14,089 nucleotides of DNA. Source: an uncultured Eubacteriales bacterium. GTDB lineage: Bacteria > Bacillota > Clostridia > Oscillospirales > Butyricicoccaceae. The position numbers and the translations under genes are program-made. The notes beneath the pieces are model-generated. The model did not search any database and had not been told where the DNA came from. It saw only the letters and a program-made list of their open reading frames with translations. The stretch's first letter is position 1. Each line of letters starts with the position of its first letter. Shown piece after piece: positions 7,274 to 13,308 of this stretch. The DNA is taken from positions 1 through 14,089 of the forward strand of contig CAKUPI010000023.1 in the NCBI GenBank assembly GCA_934675045.1, written 5' to 3'.

Positions 7274-8401
7274 ATGATGGTAGACAACAGCCTGATGCTG
7301 ACGGCAATTTTCGCCTTTGTGGTGGCGCTTGCCGTTTCGTTCGCGGCGACGCCCGCGGTTAAAATCTGCGCAAAGCACTTTGGCGCCGTCGACGTTCCCA
7401 AGGATAACCGGCGTATGCACAAGGTGCCCATTCCGCGAATGGGCGGACTGGCTATCTTTTTGGGATTTATCATCAGCGTGGCTTTGTTTGGGCATCTTGA
7501 CAAGCAGATGAGCGCCATTTTGCTGGGCGCGGTGCTCATTGTTGTGCTGGGCATCATCGACGACAAGATGGCGCTGCCGCCGCAGGTCAAGTTTGCCGGT
7601 CAGATCGCCGCGGCGATGATCCCTGTGCTCAACGGCGTGGATATCGAGCGCTTTACCAACCCCTTTGCCGACGGGGCCTACTTTTCGCTCGGCATTTTTA
7701 CCATTCCCGTCACGGTGATCTGGATTGTCGGCCTGACCAACGCCGTCAACTTTATTGACGGGCTGGACGGCCTGGCGGTCGGCGTATCGTCCATCGCATC
7801 CATTACCATGTTTACCATCGCCGTTTTGGTGTCGGAGACCTATGTCGCCATCGTCATGGCGGCGCTGGCCGGGGCCTGCATCGGGTTTATGCCCTACAAC
7901 ATGAACCCGGCCAAGATTTTCATGGGCGACACCGGCTCCATGTTCCTTGGCTACATTCTGGCTACCATGTCCATTCAGGGACTGTTCAAGTTCTATGCCG
8001 TCATTTCCTTTGCCGTTCCCTTTATCATGCTCGGGCTGCCGATTTTCGACACGGCGTTTGCCATTATACGCCGCCTGCTCAAGGGGCAGAGCCCGCTGAA
8101 GGCAGACAGGGGGCATGTCCACCACAGGCTGATTGATATGGGCTTTGACCAGAAGCAATCGGTGGCCATTCTGTATGTGCTCAGCGCCATTCTGGGGCTG
8201 TCCGCCGTGCTTTTGACCACGAGCGGCGAGGTCAAGATTATCATTCTGGCCGTGACCGTCCTTTTGTCGGTCATTATCGGTCTGAGCATTACCGCCTACG
8301 ATCAGCACAACGAGCAGAAGCACCACGAAGAAGAACTTGCCCATCAGCGGGAAGAAAAGTCGGCAGAAAAGCCGGTGGAGGGTCAGCATGAGCAAAATTA
8401 A
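7274..8401 (+). CDS. tagO: Undecaprenyl-phosphate N-acetylglucosaminyl 1-phosphate transferase (TagO/WecA family)
   Basis: It transfers GlcNAc-1-phosphate from UDP-GlcNAc to undecaprenyl phosphate at the cytoplasmic face of the membrane, the first committed step for wall teichoic acid or another lipid-linked surface polymer. The 375 residues contain about ten hydrophobic helices. Family motifs are DDK (96-98), [11 protein letters not shown] (156-166), FMGDTGS (216-222, the magnesium-site Asp) and [10 protein letters not shown] (277-286), the last marking the GlcNAc-type rather than MraY branch. The C-terminus has an unusual hydrophilic tail of about 30 residues rich in His, Glu and Gln. ATG 7274 is chosen for CAGGGA at 7262-7267; a second ATG follows directly. 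The end overlaps wecB by 14 bases. The exact polymer is unknown, so the gene name is by family. Confidence 0.92.
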   Translation: MMVDNSLMLTAIFAFVVALAVSFAATPAVKICAKHFGAVDVPKDNRRMHKVPIPRMGGLAIFLGFIISVALFGHLDKQMSAILLGAVLIVVLGIIDDKMALPPQVKFAGQIAAAMIPVLNGVDIERFTNPFADGAYFSLGIFTIPVTVIWIVGLTNAVNFIDGLDGLAVGVSSIASITMFTIAVLVSETYVAIVMAALAGACIGFMPYNMNPAKIFMGDTGSMFLGYILATMSIQGLFKFYAVISFAVPFIMLGLPIFDTAFAIIRRLLKGQSPLKADRGHVHHRLIDMGFDQKQSVAILYVLSAILGLSAVLLTTSGEVKIIILAVTVLLSVIIGLSITAYDQHNEQKHHEEELAHQREEKSAEKPVEGQHEQN

Positions 8402-9539
8402 GGTCTTGTCGGTTTTCGGCACCCGGCCGGAGGCCATCAAAATGGCGCCCCTTGTCCGGACCATGGGGGAGAGCGGTGAGCTGGAATCGCTTGTCTGCGT
8501 CACCGCGCAGCACCGGGAAATGCTGGATCAGGTGCTGTCGGCCTTTTCCATCGAGCCGCACTACGATTTGAACATCATGCAGCCCTCGCAGACCCTTTCC
8601 ACCATCACGATCAAGGCGCTGGGCGGGCTGGAGGGCGTGCTCGAACAGGCGCAGCCCGATTTGGTGCTGGTACACGGCGACACCAGCACGACCTTTGCGG
8701 CGGCGCTGGCCGCCTTTTACCGCCGCGTGCCCGTCGGGCATGTGGAAGCCGGGCTGCGCAGCTTTGACAAATACTCCCCCTACCCAGAAGAAGCCAACCG
8801 CCGCCTGACCGGCGTTTTGGCGGACCTGCATTTTTCGCCCACGCGGCAAAACGCGGAAAACCTGCGCCGCGAGGGCACGACAAAAAATGTGTTTATCACC
8901 GGAAATACCGTCATCGACGCCCTGCGCACCACGGTATGCGAGGGGTATCGTTTTGAGCTGGACGCGCTCAACGCGCTCGATTATCAAAACCGCCGCATCG
9001 TCTTGCTGACGGCGCATCGCCGGGAAAACTACGGAAAGCCCATGGAAAACATCATGGCGGCCGTCCGGCAGCTGGCGCAGCGGTATCCGGGCGCGCTGTT
9101 TGTCTATCCGGTCCACCTGAGCCCCTATGTGCAGCAGACGGCGCGCGACGCGCTGTCCGGGCTGGACAATGTTTTGCTGATACCGCCTCTGGGCGTTTTG
9201 GATATGCACAATCTGATGGCGCGCTGCCATCTGGTGATGACCGACTCGGGAGGGCTTCAGGAAGAAGCGCCGGCGCTTGGAAAGCCGGTGTTGGTTCTGC
9301 GCCGCGAAACGGAACGTCCCGAGGCGGTGGCGGCCGGCACCGTCCTGCTGGCCGGAGTCGAGCAGGCGGACATCGTTTCGGCCGCGGCACGGCTGTTTGA
9401 GGACGCCGCGGCCTATCAGGCCATGTCGCACGCGGTCAATCCCTATGGTGATGGAAACGCCTGCCGCCGCATTACGCAGGATATTTTGTACCACTTTGGC
9501 CGCGCGGACGCTCCGGCCGAGGACTTTTTCCCCCGTTAA
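8388..9539 (+). CDS. wecB: UDP-N-acetylglucosamine 2-epimerase, non-hydrolysing
   Basis: It interconverts UDP-GlcNAc and UDP-ManNAc in the cytoplasm, supplying ManNAc for the teichoic-acid linkage unit or a related polymer; in Bacillus the gene is called mnaA. The 383-residue length is normal. Motifs are [12 protein letters not shown] (10-21), HGDTSTT with D98, GHVEAGLRS with E120, YPEEANRR with E134, TAHRREN with H210, and the UDP-binding DSGGLQEEA...RRETERPEA region. These acidic residues and the histidine correspond to the catalytic set of the E. coli enzyme. The start lies inside the end of the tagO-like gene and has a GGAGGG site, so the two are coupled. Confidence 0.95.
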   Translation: MSKIKVLSVFGTRPEAIKMAPLVRTMGESGELESLVCVTAQHREMLDQVLSAFSIEPHYDLNIMQPSQTLSTITIKALGGLEGVLEQAQPDLVLVHGDTSTTFAAALAAFYRRVPVGHVEAGLRSFDKYSPYPEEANRRLTGVLADLHFSPTRQNAENLRREGTTKNVFITGNTVIDALRTTVCEGYRFELDALNALDYQNRRIVLLTAHRRENYGKPMENIMAAVRQLAQRYPGALFVYPVHLSPYVQQTARDALSGLDNVLLIPPLGVLDMHNLMARCHLVMTDSGGLQEEAPALGKPVLVLRRETERPEAVAAGTVLLAGVEQADIVSAAARLFEDAAAYQAMSHAVNPYGDGNACRRITQDILYHFGRADAPAEDFFPR

Positions 9540-9561
9540 ACGGCGATAAGGAGGCGAGAGG

Positions 9562-10320
9562 ATGGATAAAAACCTGACCTTGCGCGTTGCTGCGGTGGCC
9601 GGCATTTTGACCGCCGGGCTGATTGTCAGCTTTTATCTGCCCGCAGGCCATACCTCCTCGCCGGAAATCGTGCTGCCGCAATCGGGAACGGCCGGCATCG
9701 ACATCGGTGTCGACCGCGAGCAATACAACCGCCGCATTGTCGATGAGGTGACCGTTGACAAAGGCTCGGTGCAGCGCGTCGTCGCCACGCTGCGGCGGCC
9801 CGGGGAGTACACCTTTACCGGGCAGAGCGTCTTTTACTACGGCGCGGAGCAATCGCGGACCTTTTCCGTGCGGGGCGCCGTCCGCGACGGGCTGACCAAG
9901 GTCGTGCAGAGCCTGGACAACGGCCTTTACAAGCACACCATCCTGACCGATGCAGATGCGTACATCTGGAGCAGCGACAGCTTTTCGTATTACAAGGGAG
10001 CGCTGGGCGCCTTCACGGTGGACGAGCTGGCCCTTGTGCCGACCTATGAGCAGCTTTTGAATCTGCCGCCGGAGGAAATGACGGACGGCGGCTTTGCCGA
10101 GACAGAGGGCGGAGCGTGCGTTTATGCCGAGCACCGGCTTGCGGAAGGGAACATTCGCAGCTGCTACTACATTTCCGTGGAAACGGGGCTGCTGACCGCC
10201 TGCCAGCGGTATGAAGGGGAGAGGCTGGTCTATTCCATGACCATGACCCCGGCGCTCGACACGGTCGGCGACGACTGGTTTACCCTGCCCTCGGGCGTTG
10301 TGGTGACCCGCACCGGCTAA
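9562..10320 (+). CDS. Membrane-anchored extracytoplasmic protein of unknown function
   Basis: I do not recognise this 252-residue protein. Residues 8-28 form one hydrophobic segment after a short basic N-terminus, so it is an uncleaved anchor or a signal peptide; no lipobox cysteine is present. The rest is soluble, with few long hydrophobic stretches and many alternating residues that suggest beta strands (for example around residues 85-150 and 185-235). The overall look recalls LolA/LppX-like or MucB/RseB-like lipid- or surface-binding folds, but this is only an impression. The AAGGAGG site at 9548-9554 and ATG at 9562 are clear. It follows wecB after 22 bases and is probably in the same transcript, which suggests a job in envelope polymer export or sensing. 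Confidence 0.7.
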   Translation: MDKNLTLRVAAVAGILTAGLIVSFYLPAGHTSSPEIVLPQSGTAGIDIGVDREQYNRRIVDEVTVDKGSVQRVVATLRRPGEYTFTGQSVFYYGAEQSRTFSVRGAVRDGLTKVVQSLDNGLYKHTILTDADAYIWSSDSFSYYKGALGAFTVDELALVPTYEQLLNLPPEEMTDGGFAETEGGACVYAEHRLAEGNIRSCYYISVETGLLTACQRYEGERLVYSMTMTPALDTVGDDWFTLPSGVVVTRTG

Positions 10321-10613
10321 AAGCCGAGCAGAAGCAGCGCACCGATAATCAGCAGGGTGTCGCTGATGTTGTCATCGCCGTCTGCGACCAGAAAATACAC
10401 AAGAATGAGCAGCAGTACAGTGTCCGCATCAAGCTCCGGAAGCTTAAGGCCGCCTCCGCCCGTCAGCTGCTTCAGGGCGGCGCTCAGCCCCTTGGGCCTG
10501 CCATCGGCCGGTTCGACGGGCACAGCCGGCCCGGGCGCCGCCGGGGGCGCCGGAGCTTCCGCAGGCTTGAAGAAGTCCTCAAACCCGCCGGAGTTCATAT
10601 AGCGGTTGTACAT
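10317..10613 (-). CDS. Small protein with MYNRY start, Pro/Ala-rich linker and hydrophobic C-terminus
   Basis: A 98-residue protein of unknown function and the last of three packed minus-strand genes. It has a short N-terminal stretch with Tyr, Asn and Arg (residues 1-16), a Pro/Ala-rich linker (about 17-37), a short helix-like segment, and two leucine-rich hydrophobic stretches (about 65-75 and 86-97) separated by an acidic DGDDNISD loop. From memory, clostridial genomes commonly carry short proteins with the same plan (MYNRY start, acidic loop between two Leu-rich stretches) annotated as hypothetical; I cannot verify this here. GGGGAG lies eight bases before the ATG. It starts five bases after the 165-residue gene. 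Its stop overlaps the stop of the convergent 252-residue gene. Confidence 0.65.
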   Translation of the reverse strand: MYNRYMNSGGFEDFFKPAEAPAPPAAPGPAVPVEPADGRPKGLSAALKQLTGGGGLKLPELDADTVLLLILVYFLVADGDDNISDTLLIIGALLLLGF

Positions 10614-10618
10614 TCAGC

Positions 10619-11116
10619 TCATCTCCCCAGAAGCCCCAGCGCCCTTTTGGCGGCCTTTGTCATGTTGGCCATCTTGATGGCCCGGTCCACGCTGTCTGCC
10701 CGTGTCTCGGCCATATAGGGCTTCAGGGCCTTGACGAGGTTGAGGCGGTTTTCGTCTATGTAGCTGTGTTTTCCGGCAAAAAATTGCAGCAGCTGCGGCA
10801 GTACGGCGGATAAAGAACCGGGGCCTTCGCCGGCGGGCGCTGAAGAGTCTGCGGCTTTGCCGTCCGGAGCGCTGCCGCTGAACAGAGCGTCCAGCAGCTG
10901 ATTAAGGCCCGGCGCTTCGCCGCCGTCTGCCTCACAGCCTTCGGACGGGGGAAGGGAAAGCGGGGCCGGAGCCGGTGCGGGCTGCGCGGCCTTTTGCGGC
11001 TCTGCGGGGTGCGGCGGGGCGTCACGCCCCATCAGCGCGCCCGCGGCCTCCAGCACCTTTTTCAGCTCCCCGGTGTCCAGAGGAAGGCTTTTCAGCTTTT
11101 CATCCAGCTCTGCCAT
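10619..11116 (-). CDS. Protein of unknown function with helical ends and a low-complexity centre
   Basis: A 165-residue protein, middle gene of the three-gene minus-strand set. Residues 1-30 look like a charged helix. Residues about 31-100 are low-complexity, rich in Pro, Ala, Gly and Ser. Residues about 100-165 are helical and include DENRLNLVKALKPYMAETR followed by DSVDRAIKMANMTKAAKR, a pattern I recall from unnamed clostridial proteins of the form ALKPYL...R...VDRAIK. No signal peptide or membrane segment is visible. The start has AGGAG 11 bases upstream, with the preceding gene's stop between site and ATG, so coupled translation is likely. The function is unknown. Confidence 0.65.
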   Translation of the reverse strand: MAELDEKLKSLPLDTGELKKVLEAAGALMGRDAPPHPAEPQKAAQPAPAPAPLSLPPSEGCEADGGEAPGLNQLLDALFSGSAPDGKAADSSAPAGEGPGSLSAVLPQLLQFFAGKHSYIDENRLNLVKALKPYMAETRADSVDRAIKMANMTKAAKRALGLLGR

Positions 11117-11122
11117 AGGCCG

Positions 11123-11404
11123 TTACACTCCTGTCAGCTCAATGATCTTTCCTGTCAGGGCGGCTCCTTCTTTGGTCGACAGCAGGTTGGAAAGCAGCAC
11201 GCGCGCCCGATCCTTGTCGGCGGACGCCGCTGCACGGGCGGCGTTTTTGATGGCGTCTCCGCCGCTGCCGGCCAGCATGGAGAGAAGCTGCCGTCCGTTT
11301 TCCGATGAAATGGCGGTGTTGAGCTTGTCGAGCCCGCGGATGATCTGAGCGCCCTGCGGTGAATGGATCAGCATTTTGGCTAAGGTTTCATAATCGGCTG
11401 GCAT
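11123..11404 (-). CDS. Small helical protein of unknown function
   Basis: A 93-residue, Ala/Leu-rich, apparently all-helical soluble protein, first gene of the three-gene minus-strand set. It has a repeat-like feel: LAKMLIHSPQGAQIIRGL near the N-terminus and LLSNLLSTKEGAALTGKI near the C-terminus both follow an L..LL.S..G..I pattern. ATG 11404 is chosen because AGGAGG at 11413-11418 precedes it; a longer frame to 11428 would run through that site. It ends six bases before the 165-residue gene. I cannot name a function; its neighbours suggest the three products act together. Confidence 0.65.
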   Translation of the reverse strand: MPADYETLAKMLIHSPQGAQIIRGLDKLNTAISSENGRQLLSMLAGSGGDAIKNAARAAASADKDRARVLLSNLLSTKEGAALTGKIIELTGV

Positions 11405-11412
11405 GGGGTATT

Positions 11413-11418
11413 CCTCCT
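11413..11418 (-). promoter_or_regulatory. Ribosome binding site of the first gene in the three-gene set
   Basis: A perfect AGGAGG on the minus strand, eight bases upstream of ATG 11404. It sets the start and excludes the in-frame upstream start at 11428. Confidence 0.8.
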
Positions 11419-11446
11419 GTTTTCTCAAATAGCGGCGGAACGTGCA

Positions 11447-11474
11447 TTGCCGTTCCCCTATGCCACATTATATG
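11447..11474 (+). promoter_or_regulatory. Possible promoter of the phosphoesterase gene
   Basis: TTGCCG (11447-11452, 4 of 6), a 16-base spacer, and TATATG (11469-11474, 4 of 6). The AT-rich island at 11465-11473 stands out in GC-rich DNA. The leader to the TTG start would be about 40 bases. Confidence 0.35.
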
Positions 11475-11495
11475 AACAGCCCGGCGAAAAGTTAC
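11467..11495 (-). promoter_or_regulatory. Possible promoter of the three-gene minus-strand set
   Basis: The minus strand has a perfect TATAAT (11472-11467) within CATATAAT, which is also close to the mother-cell sigma-E -10 consensus CATACANT. The -35 region is poor for sigma-A (3 of 6). It overlaps the opposite-strand -10, so both directions would compete. The sigma factor is undecided. Confidence 0.35.
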
Positions 11496-11509
11496 GCACA
11501 GGGCCAAAA

Positions 11510-11516
11510 GGGGGAG
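11510..11516 (+). promoter_or_regulatory. Ribosome binding site supporting a TTG start
   Basis: GGGGGAG five bases before TTG 11522. It supports the non-ATG start of the phosphoesterase gene, which also fits the family N-terminus. Confidence 0.7.
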
Positions 11517-11521
11517 AAATC

Positions 11522-11989
11522 TTGAAAGTATGCGTCTGTTCCGATTCGCACGGCAATGCGGCAAGCATCGACCGAATGCTGCTGCGCGAGCAGCCCGATG
11601 TCCTGCTGTTTCTGGGCGACGGGCTGCAGGACCTGAACACGCTCCCGCCCGAGCGGGGATGCAAACGGTATGTGGTGGCGGGCAACTGCGATTTTGGTAG
11701 CGGCGAATCGGAAATGCGCCTTGTGCACCTGGAAAATGTGCGAATTCTGATGCTGCACGGCCACCGCGCAGCCGTCAAAACCGGCCTGCTTCGCCTGAGC
11801 CTTTTGGCGCAGGAGCACCGGGCCGACATTGCGGTATACGGGCACACGCACAGGCAGGACGCCCAGTGGGCGGAACGGACGCTGCTGCTGTGTCCCGGCA
11901 GCATCGGCAGCGCAAGCGGCGCTTATGCCGTGCTGGATGTGAAGGACGGACGGTACGATTTTACGCTGAAGCAGGAGGGGGAGTGCTGA
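11522..11989 (+). CDS. YfcE/MJ0936-type metallophosphoesterase
   Basis: A 155-residue calcineurin-like phosphodiesterase of the YfcE family, which hydrolyses phosphodiester substrates with two metal ions; the natural substrate is unknown. The metal ligands are visible: D8 and H10 in SDSHG, D33 in LFLGDG, N55 in AGNCDF, H79 in MLHGH, and H108/H110 in YGHTHR. TTG 11522 is taken as the start because GGGGGAG at 11510-11516 lies five bases upstream and the protein then begins LKVCVCSDSHG, matching the usual MK(V/I)xVxSDxHG start of the family. An in-frame ATG at 11447 would add 25 residues with no family match and would sit in the promoter region. The next gene begins one base after the stop. Confidence 0.9.
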   Translation: MKVCVCSDSHGNAASIDRMLLREQPDVLLFLGDGLQDLNTLPPERGCKRYVVAGNCDFGSGESEMRLVHLENVRILMLHGHRAAVKTGLLRLSLLAQEHRADIAVYGHTHRQDAQWAERTLLLCPGSIGSASGAYAVLDVKDGRYDFTLKQEGEC

Positions 11990-11990
11990 C

Positions 11991-12491
11991 ATGATCCGGC
12001 AAAGCATCGCCGGGTTCCGCCGCGCCCTCTTTCCCGGCCTGACCGTTGTGTTTCTCTTTTTGCTGTCGCTCAGCATCGGCGAAGCTCTTTACCAGACAAA
12101 GTGGGGCACCCTGTGGGTCTACTGCCTGCTGGCCGCGGCTTTTTTCGCCGTCTCCTGCTCGATTTTGTTCTGCGTTGCCTACTCCTGCGACTATTGTCTG
12201 GTACAGGACGTTCTGATCGTCCGTCAATACCTGTACGGCAGGGAAAAGCAGCATCACGTGGTTCGGCTCCGTGCGGGCGGCGTCCGCTGTTACCGGGGCC
12301 TTTATCGCATTTTCGGCATGCGGCCCGGGCGCCGGGTTCACCGCTGCTACATTCCGTTTTTCGGGGGCGCGCGCAAAGCGTCCATTCTTTTTACCGACGA
12401 TAACGGAAAAGACTGCAAAATTGTCTTTAAGCCGTCTGCCGACCTGCTTTCGGCTATTGAACGGATTCTGGCCGCGCCGCCGCAAGCATAA
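11991..12491 (+). CDS. Small two-helix membrane protein of unknown function
   Basis: A 166-residue protein with two membrane segments (about residues 14-31 and 42-64) and a mostly cytoplasmic C-terminal domain of about 95 residues with alternating strands (VRQYLYGREKQHHVVRL, then RCYIPFF, then ASILFTDDNGKDCKIVFKP) and a final helix. This plan resembles bacterial PH-domain-like membrane proteins, but no family can be fixed by eye. It is rich in Cys within and next to the second helix. It starts one base after the phosphoesterase stop, with GGAGGGG about ten bases upstream, so the two are co-translated. A terminator overlaps its stop codon. Confidence 0.75.
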   Translation: MIRQSIAGFRRALFPGLTVVFLFLLSLSIGEALYQTKWGTLWVYCLLAAAFFAVSCSILFCVAYSCDYCLVQDVLIVRQYLYGREKQHHVVRLRAGGVRCYRGLYRIFGMRPGRRVHRCYIPFFGGARKASILFTDDNGKDCKIVFKPSADLLSAIERILAAPPQA

Positions 12492-12527
12492 AGCCCTTCC
12501 GAGCCATCGGCTCGAAAGGGCTTTTTT
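12491..12527 (+). terminator. Rho-independent terminator after the phosphoesterase operon
   Basis: GCCCTT (12493-12498) pairs with AAGGGC (12516-12521). After one mismatch, CGAGCC (12500-12505) pairs with GGCTCG (12509-12514) around an ATC loop. TTTTTT (12522-12527) follows. It lies between convergent genes and overlaps the last base of nth; on the minus strand the T-run is only three bases, so its use for nth is less certain. Confidence 0.88.
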
Positions 12528-13150
12528 CAGCGTTTGACCGCGCACAAGTCGGACAGCGGACATTCGGTGCAGCGCGGGCTGCGCGCGCGGCAGATATCCC
12601 GGCCGAAATGCACAAAGCGATGGCACAGGGACGCCTGCTCGCCGGGCGCTACGATCTTTTTTAAGTCGAGCTCCACCTTGTACGGGTCGGTTTCCCGGGT
12701 CAGCCCCAGCCGGCCCGCGATGCGGATGCAGTGGGTGTCGGCGACGATGGCGGGCTGGCCGTAAACGTCGGACAGGATCAGGTTGGCCGTTTTGCGGCCG
12801 ACGCCGGGCAGGGAAAGAAGCTCTTCCATGGTGTCGGGCACCCTGCCGCCAAAGCGCGAAAGCAGCAGTACGGCCCCTTCTTTAATATCCCGGCCCTTGG
12901 TTTTGTACAGGCCGCACGGCTTGACGATTTCGCAGATATCGTCCAAATCCGCACCGGCCAGCGCTTCAAGCGTGGGGTAGCGCGCAAACAAAACCTCCGT
13001 TACAACATTGACACGCGCATCCGTACACTGGGCGGACAGCCGGGTGGCAAACAGCAATTCGTAGTCTTTTTCCGCCGTCAGCGAGCAGCTGTCTGGGTAA
13101 AGTGCCTTGAGACGTTCGACAATCAGCGCGGCCTTTTCTTTCTTCCTCAT
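12527..13150 (-). CDS. nth: Endonuclease III (DNA glycosylase / AP lyase)
   Basis: It removes oxidised pyrimidines from DNA and cuts the resulting abasic site, in base-excision repair. At 207 residues it keeps the family landmarks in the same numbering as E. coli: the helix-hairpin-helix LPGVGRKTA with catalytic K120, VADTH with D138, and the iron-sulfur cluster cysteines C187, C194, C197 and C203 (spacing 6-2-5). SAQCTD near residue 39 is the usual damage-site loop. ATG 13150 is chosen because GGTGAT lies about six bases upstream; a GTG at 13162 would add four residues but has no binding site. The 3' end abuts the terminator of the convergent operon. The gene is single and divergent from glyA. 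Confidence 0.96.
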   Translation of the reverse strand: MRKKEKAALIVERLKALYPDSCSLTAEKDYELLFATRLSAQCTDARVNVVTEVLFARYPTLEALAGADLDDICEIVKPCGLYKTKGRDIKEGAVLLLSRFGGRVPDTMEELLSLPGVGRKTANLILSDVYGQPAIVADTHCIRIAGRLGLTRETDPYKVELDLKKIVAPGEQASLCHRFVHFGRDICRARSPRCTECPLSDLCAVKR

Positions 13151-13215
13151 AATTATCACCAAGCCGTATAAAGTATTTTGCGAAAAAATTCACGAAAACG
13201 TAGATCTGCTGAAAT

Positions 13216-13230
13216 CAGTATACCATACTG
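13216..13230. promoter_or_regulatory. 15-base dyad between nth and glyA
   Basis: CAGTAT and ATACTG flank ACC. The symmetry extends to 21 bases (13213-13233) with one mismatched pair. It abuts the glyA -35 and contains a minus-strand extended -10 (TGGTATACT) that could serve nth. It is an operator candidate or a by-product of the divergent promoter. Confidence 0.45.
13217..13225 (-). promoter_or_regulatory. Possible extended -10 promoter for nth
   Basis: The minus strand reads TGGTATACT, a TGn extended -10 with TATACT (5 of 6). A TTGCTT-like -35 lies about 18 bases upstream. The predicted leader to ATG 13150 is about 60 bases. Confidence 0.35.
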
Positions 13231-13231
13231 G

Positions 13232-13260
13232 TTGAAAAAAAAGCAAATGGAGCGTATAAT
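13232..13260 (+). promoter_or_regulatory. Sigma-A promoter of glyA
   Basis: TTGAAA (13232-13237, 5 of 6), a 17-base spacer, and a perfect TATAAT (13255-13260). It is the best promoter in the window, matching the strong expression expected for glyA. The leader is about 40 bases, with AGGAGG at 13293-13298, and is too short for a glycine or SAM riboswitch. Confidence 0.85.
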
Positions 13261-13308
13261 GGCATTTGTACTCGTCGATTTCTGTACTACTTAGGAGGCT
13301 TATATCTT

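Noticed and set aside
7196..9605. Two long minus-strand open frames (7196-8503 and 8289-9605) opposite the tagO-like and wecB genes.
   Set aside because: Shadows of well-supported genes; His/Gly/Arg-rich translations without motifs or binding sites.
13261..13308. A riboswitch (glycine or SAM) in front of glyA.
   Set aside because: The leader is only about 40-50 bases with no aptamer-like pairing; most of it is the AGGAGG region.
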